DNA from: Sipunculus nudus
Lineage: Eukaryota > Annelida > Sipuncula > Golfingiida > Sipunculidae
Reading direction: 5' to 3'
Assembly (NCBI GenBank): GCA_026874595.1
Contig: CM049314.1
Coordinates: 3,003,318 to 3,067,317 of the forward strand
Length of the DNA stretch: 64,000 bases
Every line of letters starts with the position of its first letter. The stretch's first letter is position 1. The notes under the pieces are model-generated. The model was not told where the DNA came from, did not search any database, and worked only from the letters and a program-made list of their open reading frames with translations. Made by a program: the position numbers and the translations under genes. Shown here in pieces: positions 36,418 through 47,460 of the stretch.

Positions 36418-38859
36418 CATGTATGTATGTATATATATATACCAGCACATATATATAATACATAAAAGTAACATAATTTCCCTTTTTTCGTTATCTCAAG
36501 AACCGTGCAAGTATTCTGCACACCACCATCCCCAGGATATTATGATAATCTGTAATTATGTTTTTTTTGTGTTATTAAATATTTTACGTTTGAATTACAT
36601 CAATGGACATGACGTATTGACTCCATCACATGACCACATTGCAGTTTTACTGTAAATTCGTATAATTTAGCCGCTCATAATAAATTGCCCCGATCTGTAA
36701 TGTTAGTAATTATGTATGCCATCGTCGCCTTACCGAGACTTGTCAACCTCTGTATATACCGGGTAGCTGTCATTATCTCTGATAAGCTCAAAAACAGCGG
36801 ATTTGTTCATGGGTTTCTTGGTCCAGTAAACCATTTCTAAACCTTGACAAAATATATCATCGCAAGGTTTCCCAAAGAAACCGCTGCACGGTACACTTAG
36901 CTGTTTGCCAGCAGCAACATAAACGGTTCGATTCCCAGGTTGGGCACTGACAGGAGGTCTCATCCAGGTTGTGCAATCTGCAATTAAATATAACAACAGT
37001 AACAACAGTTATTTTTTTTAACGTCGACAAAAAGTGTAATAATAACCATATCTAATGATATCCTATACTTGAGTTAAACTGGTTTTCCTATCTGTTGGTA
37101 ACAAAAATACGTTAAATTAAACGTAATTTCGTTCCTCGATATACGTAACTTAATTAAGAACGTCTGTGGTGGTTCATACTGGTGATGGCTGAGGACGAGT
37201 CTCGGGTATGAATTAGTTATTAAATTTGCCGATAGATGGCAGAACCTAGTCCGTCTCAAGAGTCTCAGATACTTGCCACATGCAGCAACATAGTAAGACA
37301 TACCAACTGTACCAATTATCTGAAATGTTCTCATAGTTGTTAGATATGTAGAGATAAACTCCTTTTCTCTGTCATACAACGATTCATAGATTTTGCATTA
37401 AATCATCTTTCACTTCACAATGAATATTACAAAATAAGAAAAATAAAAGAAAAATATTGTTGGAGACAGCCAATAATTTGTACAATGCTCATGACAGTAT
37501 TAAATTAAAGGAAATACTGATAAACAATGATTAACAATAATAAATAATAAATATTGACAATGCGGATATAAAACCTGACTTACCAAGGAAATGGACTTCA
37601 ACCTGATTCGTAAGCTGTCTCCCGTTATGCCCATGAAGGACACAACGAAACACCGCAGTTCCCCGCTGTGCTTTGGTATAACGTATGACCAGAGTTTGGT
37701 TCTTCTGCCTCAAGTTCACGATGTACGTGTTACGGATAATTTCCCAGTCTCCGGTGCTGGGATTAAAAGTATCCCACTGCAGTCTGTCATACCCCTCAGC
37801 ACAGCAGTGGAGCTCCACAGACTCGTCATCACAGGAAAAAGCTTTCGTTTCAGGAGTTCCTCGAGTGAACCGCAAACCTGGAAATAAATAACTGTTCTTC
37901 TATAAATATGCCCAGTTAACCGTCATCCTTCCCAAAGTAATAGAAGTAGTACTAGTGGTAGCCGTGGAGCTGTTATAATAGCAGAAGTTACCATGAAACC
38001 TCTGATAAGTGATTTACTGCTATTCGTTTTACGTGAATGAAGGAAAGAACGGTACCAGGTGAATGGAAGCCTTGTAACCTGTAAGGTTTTATTGAGCTTA
38101 TTTTCTGTGCGTACCTTTGGAGTATACAGGTTTTATTTTTATAGGTGTCTGTGTAGTATGTGTCTCTGTAGTATCCAGCTTTAATTTTTAGTTGTCACTG
38201 ATAATATATGGAGTTTCCATGTTATTCTTAGTGATCTACGTACCTTTTCCGTTTCGAGGCTTTATTCTGCTTATTGTATAGATACCTATAGGGTGTCCAG
38301 GTTTTCATTCACTAGTTGTCTACGTACCTTTAGGATTGACAGGTTTTATTTTGCTAGGTTTCTATTTAAGTACCTTTGAAGTATCCAATTATAATTTTGA
38401 TAACTGTCTGCACGTATCTTTGGACTGTCCGGGCTTTATTTTACTAGGTTTCTATTTTAACTATAGTGTATCAAGTTCTAATTTTAAAGTTGTCGGTACG
38501 AGTCTTTAGGGTTTTATAATGATAATTGTCTACGTGTTTTTGGAGTGTCCCAGGTTCATTTTGCTAGTCTTCTTATAAGGTACCGTTGGAGTGTCTAATT
38601 CTAAGTTTTATAATTGTCTGTACAAATCTTTTGATTTTTATTTTCCTAATTGTGTATGTACGTTTGGAGTGTCCATGCTTTAGTTTGCTAACAATCTATT
38701 TAGCCTTGTAGGTCCAGGCTTTAGTTTGCTTATTGTCTACTTACCCTCAGAGTGTCCATGCTGCAGTTTGGAGTGTCCAGGTTTCGGACAGTAATCACAT
38801 CCACCCAGGACAGTCAAGTGAAGCAGAACAAGCGGGACCTGGAAGGATAACATCGGCAT
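32101..38859 (-). CDS. Type I membrane protein with two Ig-like domains (six coding exons, 332 aa)
   Basis: Six exons join in phase (1,1,2,1,1) with GT-AG sites: 38859-38745, 37877-37584, 36977-36734, 36181-36051, 32617-32480, 32177-32101. Together they give 999 nt including TGA. The product starts MPMLSFQVPLVLLHLTVLGG, a clear signal peptide. Ig1 (about 42-136) has Cys in VELHCC, Trp in RLQWDTF and Cys in AVFRC. Ig2 (about 140-261) has Cys in LSVPC, Trp in MVYWTK and the classic DSDFGDYNC. A 23-residue membrane span (about 274-296) is followed by a basic KRK stop-transfer and a 36-residue Ser/Glu/Lys-rich tail. N-glycosylation sequons are NQT, NRT, NKS and NLS. The function is unknown to me. 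A surface receptor or adhesion role is inferred. The Ig2 pattern loosely resembles IL-1-receptor-type domains, but no TIR domain is present. Confidence 0.85.
32318..32380. repeat. (AT)n microsatellite in intron
   Basis: An AT run between exons 6 and 5 of the Ig gene. Confidence 0.97.
32480..32617 (-). CDS. Ig gene exon 5 (stalk, membrane span)
   Basis: Acceptor ACAATTTCAG ends at 32618 and donor GTAAGA starts at 32479. The exon encodes LLGGILGGLAILIIMTACV, a hydrophobic span with two GG pairs, then IYKRK. It lies 3.4 kb from exon 4 because a LINE and other repeats occupy the intron. Confidence 0.82.
32820..34370 (+). mobile_element. Degenerate non-LTR retrotransposon (jockey/CR1-like), RT fragment
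   Basis: Pieces of a LINE polymerase follow each other in order, broken by stops and frameshifts. They include NNKPWVTKDLK (about 32825), NTRTPWQGLQQITGYK (33000), KASGPDG (33243), the RT core AYRPGRGVGDSLLTLLNSVY then FIDFSWAFKTIQ (33450-33779), GAP-stop-GSVLSPVLF (33798), LNVNKTKELVI (33970) and a late KAAERIIG-like block. The YADD catalytic segment expected between the last two blocks is not visible, probably lost by deletion. In GAPQG the Gln codon has become TAG. The copy is dead, is antisense to the Ig gene and lies within its intron. The clade placement is from recall of motif style only. Confidence 0.85.
34577..34735 (+). repeat. Dispersed repeat family D1, copy 2
   Basis: Matches 15467-15655 and the reverse complement of 49140-49265. 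It holds GGTTCATTGGTGCATACGTG and TATCCACAACAAAGTCTAA. It ends near CACACAAACACACACG. Confidence 0.65.
34793..34972 (+). repeat. Intronic direct repeat, left copy
   Basis: About 180 bp from AAAGGAAGAATGATTC to CAAGGAAGTACTTG. It is repeated, diverged, at 35567-35739. Confidence 0.8.
35567..35739 (+). repeat. Intronic direct repeat, right copy
   Basis: Same order of blocks as 34793-34972, for example TGATAGAATCTAC, GATTCCAACCCC and CAAGGAAGTACTTG. The two copies are 775 bp apart, so they could be a segmental duplication or remnants of terminal repeats of a small element. Confidence 0.8.
36051..36181 (-). CDS. Ig gene exon 4 (end of second Ig domain)
   Basis: Acceptor CTTTGTTTCAG ends at 36182 and donor GTGAGT starts at 36050. 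The exon carries DSDFGDYNC, the typical F-strand motif, and the G strand. Confidence 0.88.
36364..36414. repeat. (AT)n microsatellite in intron
   Basis: An AT run followed by an imperfect ATAC/ATGT stretch to about 36460. Confidence 0.96.
36734..36977 (-). CDS. Ig gene exon 3 (first part of second Ig domain)
   Basis: Acceptor TTTAATTGCAG ends at 36978 and donor GTAAGG starts at 36733. The exon runs from phase 1 to phase 2. It holds an extra Cys pair (GKPC...IFC) besides the canonical B-strand Cys. Confidence 0.85.
37584..37877 (-). CDS. Ig gene exon 2 (first Ig domain)
   Basis: Acceptor TTTATTTCCAG ends at 37878 and donor GTAAGT starts at 37583. The exon is 294 nt with phase 1 on both sides, so it is a symmetric module encoding a whole Ig domain. 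Confidence 0.88.
38080..38800. repeat. Degenerate ~40-60-bp minisatellite spanning exon 1 end and intron 1 of the Ig gene
   Basis: Blocks of the type TTGGAGTGTCCAGGTTTTA and TTGTCTACGTACC alternate about eleven times with strong drift. The block nearest the gene start includes the last ~40 bases of exon 1 and its true donor (38744-38739). Several other units carry donor-like GTACGT on the minus strand, for example near 38238, 38322 and 38656. Confidence 0.75.
38745..38859 (-). CDS. Ig gene coding exon 1 (signal peptide)
   Basis: ATG is at 38859, and the donor GTAAGT begins at 38744 after GAGG (phase 1). An acceptor-like CCACTTCAG ends at 38884. If used, the exon starts at 38883 with 24 bases of 5' UTR, and at least one further upstream non-coding exon exists. 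The end of the exon is embedded in the minisatellite at 38080-38800. Confidence 0.8.
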
Positions 38860-38883
38860 GATGTCTGTAGAGTTGATCGTCAC

Positions 38884-39931
38884 CTGAAGTGGAAGATTAT
38901 ACCTCTCATTTGTTCAGTGCTTGACTAAATAGAAATCTGCTTAACCCTTCTGTGGGTTGCGCAGGTCATATCATTTATTGATGTACTACTTTATATTGTC
39001 ACTGTCAAGGGAGACAGACGAAAATAAAAACAGAAAAGAAAGATTGCCAGACGGATAAATGGAGAGAGAGAGAGAGACAGACTGACAGAAAGACAAATAA
39101 AAATATTTTTGGATAGATAGAAAAACCAATAGGCAGATAAATAGATAGATTAGACAGAACAGGAAGATTATATTAGATAGATAAATTATAATATGTTTTA
39201 ATATATACCAATATATATCGTTACAGGATATTACCCATCTGACCAATGAATTAGTAATACTAGTTATATTGATATGAGGCACCAGTTAAACCATTAAGAT
39301 GATCATAACCCTGGCTGAAGATGTATTAAACCCTCCGAGCGTTCCAGGGTCTTGGACATGTTCCCTGGGACCCACTCCCCTCCCTCCCCCTCCCCCAGGC
39401 GTAAAATTTGCATTGAAGATGAAGACGCAGTTCCCACTAAGCCAACCAGAGAGTCGTTCCGGACACCAGGGGGCAAGCTAGAGAAGAACATGAGGTGTCC
39501 ATAAATCAACAGCACCCACAGGTACAATCATTACCCAAAGGTACCCTAAATGGGGAAACGACATTCTGATGGACCGCAGCGCCCTTATCTTTTTATGTGT
39601 AGGCCTAGATGTCAATCTATTAGTATGTCAAGACTGCATAATAGGACCACTGACATACCTTTCCCACTGAGGAATAGTAATTTTAGGTGATGTTGCATTA
39701 TATGCTTGTTTAATATTATTTATGTTTGATCTGATAAACTGCAATGCTTTTGCTGGAGGTTACTAATTTTACGACTCTCTGAAAACTTTGTGCATGGTCT
39801 TGCTTCTGTGAGGATCATTATCATTAGTCGGCAGCACGTGTCCGATCCATCCTGCACCCTCCCGGCAGAACTACTCTAGTGAGTGTGATTATGCGCAGTG
39901 TGTACCAGTCGTTATGTGTGTCGGGGTATTG

Positions 39932-39970
<39 letters not shown>

Positions 39971-40647
39971 CCCACTCCCACATCCAGAGTAACAAATAAT
40001 GCACGCAGATAAATATAGTGTATTGGTTCAGTCGAATATTTAGCATAAACCCAAAATATCAAACCGGCTCTTAGAAAATGAACAGATTAATTAGTGAAAA
40101 GTCATTACCGTACCGAGGAAATGGAACTATATGGTCCATTATAGTATAGACGACCCGTCACAACTAATACATGTGTAAGCGAGCGTATTTATGTGGGGTT
40201 ACGTTATATGGTGGTTACATATCGTTTTTATGGAACGGTATACCCGAACCCTCACTGTATACTCACGGGATATCTTCACAATGGACACACAGTAAGCTGT
40301 GCATCCAAAAGCATCACAATATAAGGTAAAGATTCACGCAAATTAAGTTTTGTGGCCTAAAATGCCTTTCAGAATTACAAATAGGCGATACTCGTGAAAG
40401 TGGATATTGTAATAATATTTACCTCATCGAGTGAAGCACTACTAACCTCTGGTACATTGACTCTCGTGTATACTATTCTCGTAGCTGTCTGCAAATTCGT
40501 TTTTATTTCTGTTGACCTTAATCCGTTGTGCCCAATAAATTGGTCTTGGCAAATATGTGCTTACCTTGTCTCGATGAGCTTTCCTTAATGGCATGAAAAC
40601 TGTAGCCTAGTTACAACCAATTATGAAGACCCGCTTTTTTATGTATG

Positions 40648-40698
<51 letters not shown>

Positions 40699-40863
40699 TT
40701 GTTCAGAAAACAACAGAATCCTCATTGGCAATAACCTTTGTCATAACATCTGGACAACTGCACCTTAAGGAGTACAAGCCTTTCCCTGACCACATCCGCG
40801 TTCATTTAGTGGTTTGACGTGTTCCGTGTGATGTCCCAAGAGGTTAATGCCATATACATATTA

Positions 40864-40912
<49 letters not shown>

Positions 40913-41286
40913 AACATTATTTTCATTCAATTCATACATCTGGAATTTCGATGAGACCGAACCTGTTGATTACAAACAGTTTGGTTGTATTGTGTACGTT
41001 TGTCTATACATCACTAGAAGATTGGTTATTGGATAAAAATGTATTTTCTTAAAACCCACTGTTATTAAAACAGTAGGTCAAACTGTTACATTGATATAGC
41101 GCTATCAGTATTAAGGGACGGTCGTGTTTTGTGGTTACGGATGACCTTAATCTGCTATCATCTGATGAATCAGATCCCATGATGAGAACATATCCGCATC
41201 ATTACCATGGCAACGCATCCGTCAGCACTCCATTCCCGCTCTCACAAATATGTCGTAGCACTCCCTGCTGTCGTCATCATTATACA
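38884..41286. other. Intergenic or 5' UTR intron of the Ig gene; simple repeats only
   Basis: Contains (GA)n near 39063-39080, poly-C patches at 39370-39400, (CT)n at 39934-39967 and (AT)n at 40652-40696 and 40868-40906. A GC-richer patch at 39300-39500 is open on both strands without a recognisable domain. An upstream 5' UTR exon of the Ig gene should lie somewhere here but cannot be fixed. Confidence 0.45.
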
Positions 41287-41456
41287 TTGTTACGGAACCT
41301 AATATCAAAAGATCACGTAGTCATGACGAGCCTAAAATTTGTTATGGAGAACATTTCACGCTACCTAGTGTTACAGGATCTGATTTTTTTTTATCTCCTT
41401 GACAAAATTTGTGTTCATCACGCATACGTGATTTGTTGATATTAGGTTCCGTAACA
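41287..41456. mobile_element. 170-bp MITE-like long inverted repeat
   Basis: The left arm starts TTGTTACGGAACCTAATATC and the right arm ends GATATTAGGTTCCGTAACAA, its exact reverse complement. Pairing continues imperfectly for about 50 bases per arm, including AAATTTGT. The whole element would fold as a hairpin. The 102-codon frame across it is incidental. Confidence 0.82.
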
Positions 41457-42029
41457 AAATGAAGTTAACTGTTTAAAGTGTTCTTTTTATCAACACAAAT
41501 GTGTTTATAAGGATCGGAATCAGACAGGCGGTTGCTGATTAAAGTTCTTTCAACAATGGAACTGACGAAATCTACCGGTGAAGAATAACACTGAGGTTCC
41601 GTTTTTGGAACATAAACAAGGGAGAGCTATGTATTAAGTTAATGTCTTTTTAAACAGAAATATTCTCTCATTTTCATAACAACGTTCCTTCCAGGGCTCC
41701 CGGTTCATACAAGGTGCTCGAGGTGTACAGAAACTTCATCGTCTCGTATAACACTATTTATAATACAAGGAGAGAGCGAGGGAGGTCATTCCCGTTTTTC
41801 CTCAATATTTAGGTCAACTATTATCGATCGTTGCCGCTTTGCCAGTTTGCAGAAAGAAAAAAAACATCCGTGAATTTTGAGGTTTAATTCCTCTCCAGGT
41901 ACACTGTAAAAAGTAAAGTTTTAAATAAAGGTTCTTAAAAGGTTCCTGTTGTGTCATTCTGGGCGAACCCGTTTGGGGTGTCTACGGAAAAATATTCTGT
42001 GTGGCGCAAACCGTAAGCGCAAAACGTAG

Positions 42030-42620
42030 CAACTTCTAACTCTACATTCAGGGAGGTCCTAGGCAAATTTCCTTGGAAACCTCAAATTAGGTCATTCCGG
42101 CCTATATCTTCTGATCTGTGCAGCTCAAAAGTACCCCTCAGAATAATTAAAAATTTTTACAAAAGCTCCAGTATCTGAATAACAAATGCACTGATTGTGA
42201 TAATTATTTCCATGCATATTAAGCATAAAGTGTTTCATCATTTCCTGAAGAATGGTGGCGCAATTTGTACTTTTAAAAATATTTTACGCATTTTTCTCTA
42301 CTTTTGAGATCTTCAAATAAAGCAGTCTGGCCTATATCTGGGCTCAAATCATAACCGTTAAACCTAGAAACGTCTAATTGTACAGCAAGGGGGGTCCGAG
42401 GCAAGTCTAATCGGATACCTTAACTTAGATCATGGTAACCTATATTCTGCGAGCTATGACCTATATATTGCTAACAACGGGCCAAATAAAGAGGATTTTG
42501 GGCACCCAGTGGGTCAGACGGTGCGCAAATTTTAACTGCTGGACCAAAAGCTTCTTTCTGACACTTTCAAAGGTCCATAGAAATCTCCTTAGCCACCTCA
42601 AAATGGGTCACTGTGACCTA
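42030..42620 (+). repeat. Degenerate repeats with GGTCnnAGG...CTATAT blocks
   Basis: Three related stretches (about 42030-42130, 42365-42470, 42540-42640) share the order TCTAACT/CTAATTG, GGTCCTAGGCAA-like, CCT(C/T)AAAnT, GACCTATAT and GAGCTAT. The spacing is uneven, so this is an old tandem array or an element core. Confidence 0.5.
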
Positions 42621-42636
42621 TATCTTCCGAGCTATA

Positions 42637-42637
<1 letters not shown>

Positions 42638-42707
<70 letters not shown>
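42638..42707. repeat. (AT)n followed by (GA)n
   Basis: An AT run to about 42682, then a GA run to 42707. Confidence 0.97.
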
Positions 42708-42713
<6 letters not shown>

Positions 42714-43286
42714 ATATTTATATGTGTATAGGTTTTAGATAGTATATTTAATTGCATTTGTTACATGTCATTTGTGACCAAACATAAAAATCATAATTTT
42801 GGATAAGTCGTAAAACCTATTCTCTGTATTGAAGGGCCTGTGGCATTACTTAAATAAAAATATATGGAAAAGGCACAGTGATGACAAAATTATCGAAAGA
42901 TAGAATACAGAAGATTAATACCGATGTTCTGAAGGCGTTAGCTAAATAAGTTCTGTCTACCGGCAGATCCTTTAAAATATATTTTGAGGTACGAACGGTA
43001 GATGGCGATAGAGCTACGCTAAACCTGAGCTCTCCCAGTAAAGGTTCAGGAGCAAATTAAAACAGAACTGGGAATGATTCTAATTAATAGTAAACGGTAG
43101 ATAGGAGTGCAAGTGTTACACATGAATAGTTTGAATTATCCTTAGCGTTCACAGGAAACGCACATGCAACTTCATAACCTTTCATCAAGGTTATCGACAA
43201 AAGCTTATCGTAGAAGAAGGTAGTATCTCTTGCAACATAAGCTTCTTTTAAAACAAATCCAAAAGTTATAATAAACACACACACAC

Positions 43287-43334
<48 letters not shown>

Positions 43335-44814
43335 CACCTGACATAGTGTTCTTTCTAGTGGCAAGAGAAATTTCCAATCATTTCCGTATGTTTAATATTT
43401 TTACAACATTAACATTTTAAAGAAGTCATTATATAACAGTTTAAGAATTTTCTTTCAATAAAAATTGCGAATGCAAAAGAAAGGTGACACAGACTTTCAG
43501 TCTATTCTGGTCTATGAGATTATTTTCTAAGATAGATGGCCTGCCATATTTAAGACCAATAAAATGAACCACTCCTGAGATATGGACAATTTTCATCCAA
43601 ATCAAACGCAAAGATGGACGCCAAGCAAAATTGATTGCGCCACTAATCTTGGGTTCGAAATGGAGGGATCCAAAACTTTAATAATGCACAATTTAAGCTC
43701 AGTCAACTTCTGAGATATGAGCTGTTATCACTGAGACACCCATAACACACCCTTTTTTCACCCTATGATACGTCATCTATGTTTTCAATCAAAATTCGTT
43801 ATATATATTTAACAATTCTGCTGCATACCGTTCACTACATAGCTCTACTATGTATTTGAACCTCGACTTTAACTATGCAAATGTCACAGCGCTTTCGTTT
43901 TTATATTCTGAATTTTTTATGTCATATACTCTAATAGACCTATAGGACATGGTAATTTTTTTTTCTGTACGACCATTCATCGACCATTTGGTATATATAT
44001 TTAAATATATATATATATATATAGAAGGTATAGTGTTACCCTCCGATGTAAAGTGCTCTATGGCCTACAGACTAGGCCAGAGCGGTATAACTCTGGAGAA
44101 AAACAACACTGTTAATTCACAACAGTCTGTTTCACAGGATATATATATATATTGCTATGATTGCTATGACCTTATTTTTCAGCTGGAACATTTATTTATG
44201 ATACTTTTATTAATAGCAGTGCCCATAAAATGACGGAATTGACAGAATTTCTATTGTGCCGAACTTTCAGTGAAGCTACATATTCATTTTGAACCTGATC
44301 CACATTATTCTATCAAAGGCCCAGGAGCGAGAATAATGACGTATCTGTTACACACCCGGACGATAAAAGTCACGGGTCATGACCTTTCGCCTGGGCCGGG
44401 GGGCTTAGCGATATCAACCAATCTCCGATCCTGTCACATTTGCATCACGTAAATTTGTTCCACCTACCAATCATAAGGCGTACATGATATCATGCATTTA
44501 TTTGTCATATTTGCTTACGCTCCTGAAAGATGTTAAAGAAAACTTGAACAAGATATCTGAAATTTATTTATTCCATAAGCGATTCCTTTAATATCACGGA
44601 GAGAGTGAGTAGTTATAGAATATTATTTTCACACAAGTAATGCCAAAATGTTCCAGTTAATATTAAAAGCCTCATTAAAAAATAAATAAAACACAACAAC
44701 CGGTACCAACAAATTTTATTCACATATAACATATATGTAAGATCAAATATTAGATAAAAATGATTGATTAAGTCCCATACTTGGGCCTCCGACATATGGC
44801 CGCAGCCGGACCTC
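42708..44814. other. No gene seen; AT tracts
   Basis: (AT)n at 43289-43333 and about 43995-44023. Otherwise AT-rich unique DNA with short frames lacking domains. Confidence 0.5.
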
Positions 44815-44900
44815 CTGGGCCCGATCCCCTCTGGGGCGGACACCCCTCTATAATGGACAAATCGTGCGTTCACGTGACTGTCCGCCCCAGAGGGGTTTCA

Positions 44901-44904
<4 letters not shown>
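44815..44904 (-). mobile_element. Small hairpin element, CAGTGAAACC family, copy A
   Basis: On the minus strand it begins ACAGTGAAACCCCTCTGG. A perfect 17-bp inverted repeat, CCCCTCTGGGGCGGACA and its complement, flanks a loop of about 36 bases (stem at 44827-44843 and 44881-44897). It matches the target repeat at 45985/47386. Confidence 0.7.

Positions 44905-44980
<76 letters not shown>
44905..44980. repeat. (AT)n microsatellite
   Basis: An AT run with one TAAAT interruption, directly next to the hairpin element. Confidence 0.96.
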
Positions 44981-44983
<3 letters not shown>

Positions 44984-45589
44984 GAATTTACAACGGAAAT
45001 GTTCAGTTACACATTAACTCGTGTTTTCATGCTGTCGCAATCATCAGATGTGAAATGTTAAGGAATGGTTGGTGACATCATGTAATTACGTGCTAAAACA
45101 CTCAGCCATGGTCAGGTGGGAGTGTGTGGGGATAATGTCTGCATCAGGAAATGGCTCTTTTGTTGAGCCTTTATGTCTTGGGGAACGCAATGATTTGGAC
45201 CTTTTCTTCCAGGCAAAGATTACAACTTCCACTGGGGAGCTTTTCTAGATGGTGCGCGCTTGAGGACCCGCCAGTTTATTGAATATGGAGTTTTTTGGGT
45301 CTTTTTTTTTCGTTGGAGCCAAATGAACTTTGAGAGTTCCGAGTTTTTTTGCGTACTGGGGGGGGGGGGGGGGGGGTGAATGATTTCTTGTGGTTTCTGT
45401 AGCGGGATTAAAAGTCGGTGCCGGTAAGTCCGATGTAGGTTTTCTCCGAGGTTGGGGTTGTGACGTCATGTGGTGACATAAAACCTCAGTTTATATCTTG
45501 TGATATACTACCCATATACCTATATACTTTAAACTTTATTTATTTTACATGAAGTGTGCAAATACTTATTAGAACTAATGCAAGGCACT
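44981..45589. other. No gene seen; poly-G tract
   Basis: Contains a poly-G run at about 45359-45376. Frames on the minus strand here are proline-rich only because of this run. Confidence 0.5.
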
Positions 45590-45769
45590 CTCCATGGCTT
45601 TGGCGGTGGCGTTCGGTGGTATCTATAGGTGGTGGAAACCTTAGGACCCAGAGAAATCCATCTGCCGTTGACGGGCCACTACAACCCACACTCATAGCCA
45701 CGCCGGGGATCGAACCCGGGTCACCAGCGGAGAGAGCCAAGCATTTTACCCTTCCACTGTCCAGGCACC
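45590..45769 (-). mobile_element. tRNA-derived SINE
   Basis: On the minus strand a 72-nt tRNA-like head (45769-45698) carries A box TGGACAGTGG and a perfect B box GGGTTCGATCCCC. It is followed by a non-tRNA body to about 45590. The acceptor stem does not pair, so it is not a functional tRNA. Confidence 0.7.
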
Positions 45770-45995
45770 TATAAAGTTTGTGTTAAGTGGGCTCAGATGA
45801 ACGAACCAGAAATTTTCACATGCAACATCAAAAGTTTAAATGGCAAAATATATGTATATTGATGTTTGAAGCCATTTTTTTTATATTATTGAATCAAGAA
45901 TACTAATATCTCATATACAGTCATTGGGCTGCACAACACAGAAGCAAGATTCCCTCTACTCGCTATTTATATAATGCTCATTCTACAGTGAAACC

Positions 45996-47385
45996 CAGCG
46001 GCGTACCTAGCCTCATTGCAACCCGGGGCTGACTTAGAAATTGCTGCCCCTTTTACACAACCTGACATAACTAGACAATATATTGAAACATATCACGTCA
46101 AATTTCCTTATAATAGACTTTTAGTTGATAAAAACGCAATTATATGGATTAATTCATTGACAACGTGTAATAACGAGTTACATGTAGGCCAGGCATGTTT
46201 AACGTTTTCACATAAAAAAGTACGTTTTGATAAACTGTGAATTTTTTTGTTTAATTACAATATCCTCAAAGTTAAAAGCATGCTTTAATTCAAGGCTACA
46301 TCAATATCATTTTAGAATTAGTGATTATTTTTCCGCACTTTGCCAGGTTTTATTTATAAAGCTATGATTATTTGTTATTATGTAAAGTAATTCAATATAC
46401 TTGAAGTAATTATATGATTGAAATATATATTATATATTAACTTGAAATTATTTTTCATAATATACAACAATTGTCTGTAGATAATGGATCATTTATAGGT
46501 TAACAAGAGTACAGTAAAATATATCTTTATTACAGTTTTAAACTCTTAAAAGTAACACTGATACTGGATACGTATAATGAACGTGTGGTATAGCGACCAG
46601 GGCGATTCATCCTTCCGGACATTTATAATAGATTTATATTTTAAATGCGATCTTAAGATGAAATAACTCCTACACAGGTTTTGGTATAAGAATGTTATTA
46701 TGCAAGTCATATTAACATTAAATCGTATAACCAGTGGTAAATCAAAAGACACAGAAATGTAGGTAGTACTTAGTATATTCACAATAGTATTATCGTTTGT
46801 ATTTTAACGAGACTGTTGTAAGAGTATGAGGAATCATGAAAAAGGGCATTTTCAATATCATGGATTTTAGAATTTAGGGGAATTCAATAGTTCAGGAGTG
46901 GAAATTCTTTATACATTCCAAGGAAAACGCAACATAATTCGTCATAATATATTCCGCACAATGTGTAAGACAGTAACCCCATCCCCACCACTAGCGGCCA
47001 TTGGTTTTCTGACAGGGATTCTCCCTGGTTAGTGCCCCCTAGGGTTTTCTGTAAACGTAGACGGCCATGAAATGCACACCTTTAAATAACAGGTCACATT
47101 ATCGATGGCGTTCTGACATTGCAAGACCGCCGATCTAATAAGAATAACAACAGATCTATATTTCTTCTTGCGTAGCTTGCCTCTATAGAGATCCTTCGCA
47201 AATCATTTGGTTAGTTCAATTGCCCAGTTAATAATTCCCAAAATACTTGAAATGGGACACACACAGCCAAAGATCCCCAAACATGAAGATTTTACCACCA
47301 ATCTTGAAAAAAAACTAATTTGTACTTTTGAAGAACTCCTGCCGCACCCCCCCCCCCCCCCCCCCCTTCCTTAGGTACGCCACTG
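45996..47385. mobile_element. Non-autonomous hAT-like DNA transposon, 1390 bp
   Basis: Terminal inverted repeats are CAGCGGCGTACCTA at the left and the complement of CAGTGGCGTACCTA at the right. The element is flanked by an 8-bp direct repeat, GTGAAACC, at 45988-45995 and 47386-47393. CAGNGGCGTA ends and 8-bp target duplications are typical of the hAT superfamily. A poly-C run (47346-47366) lies just inside the right end. No transposase frame is visible, so the copy is non-autonomous or internally decayed. Confidence 0.82.
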
Positions 47386-47460
47386 GTGAAACCCCTCTGA
47401 AGCGGACAGTCATGAGACCGGACGAATTGTCCGTTACAGTGGGGACTCCGCCGACGAGGG
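47386..47460 (+). mobile_element. CAGTGAAACC element, copy B, split by the hAT insertion
   Basis: Joining ACAGTGAAACC at 45985-45995 to CCTCTGAAGCGGACAGTCAT (47394 on) restores a run collinear with the minus strand of 44904-44840. Shared blocks are GCGGACAGTCA and TTGTCC-TTA-AG. Confidence 0.65.

Noticed and set aside
45698-45769. Functional tRNA gene
   Set aside because: The B box is perfect but the 5' and 3' ends do not form an acceptor stem, and a SINE body follows.
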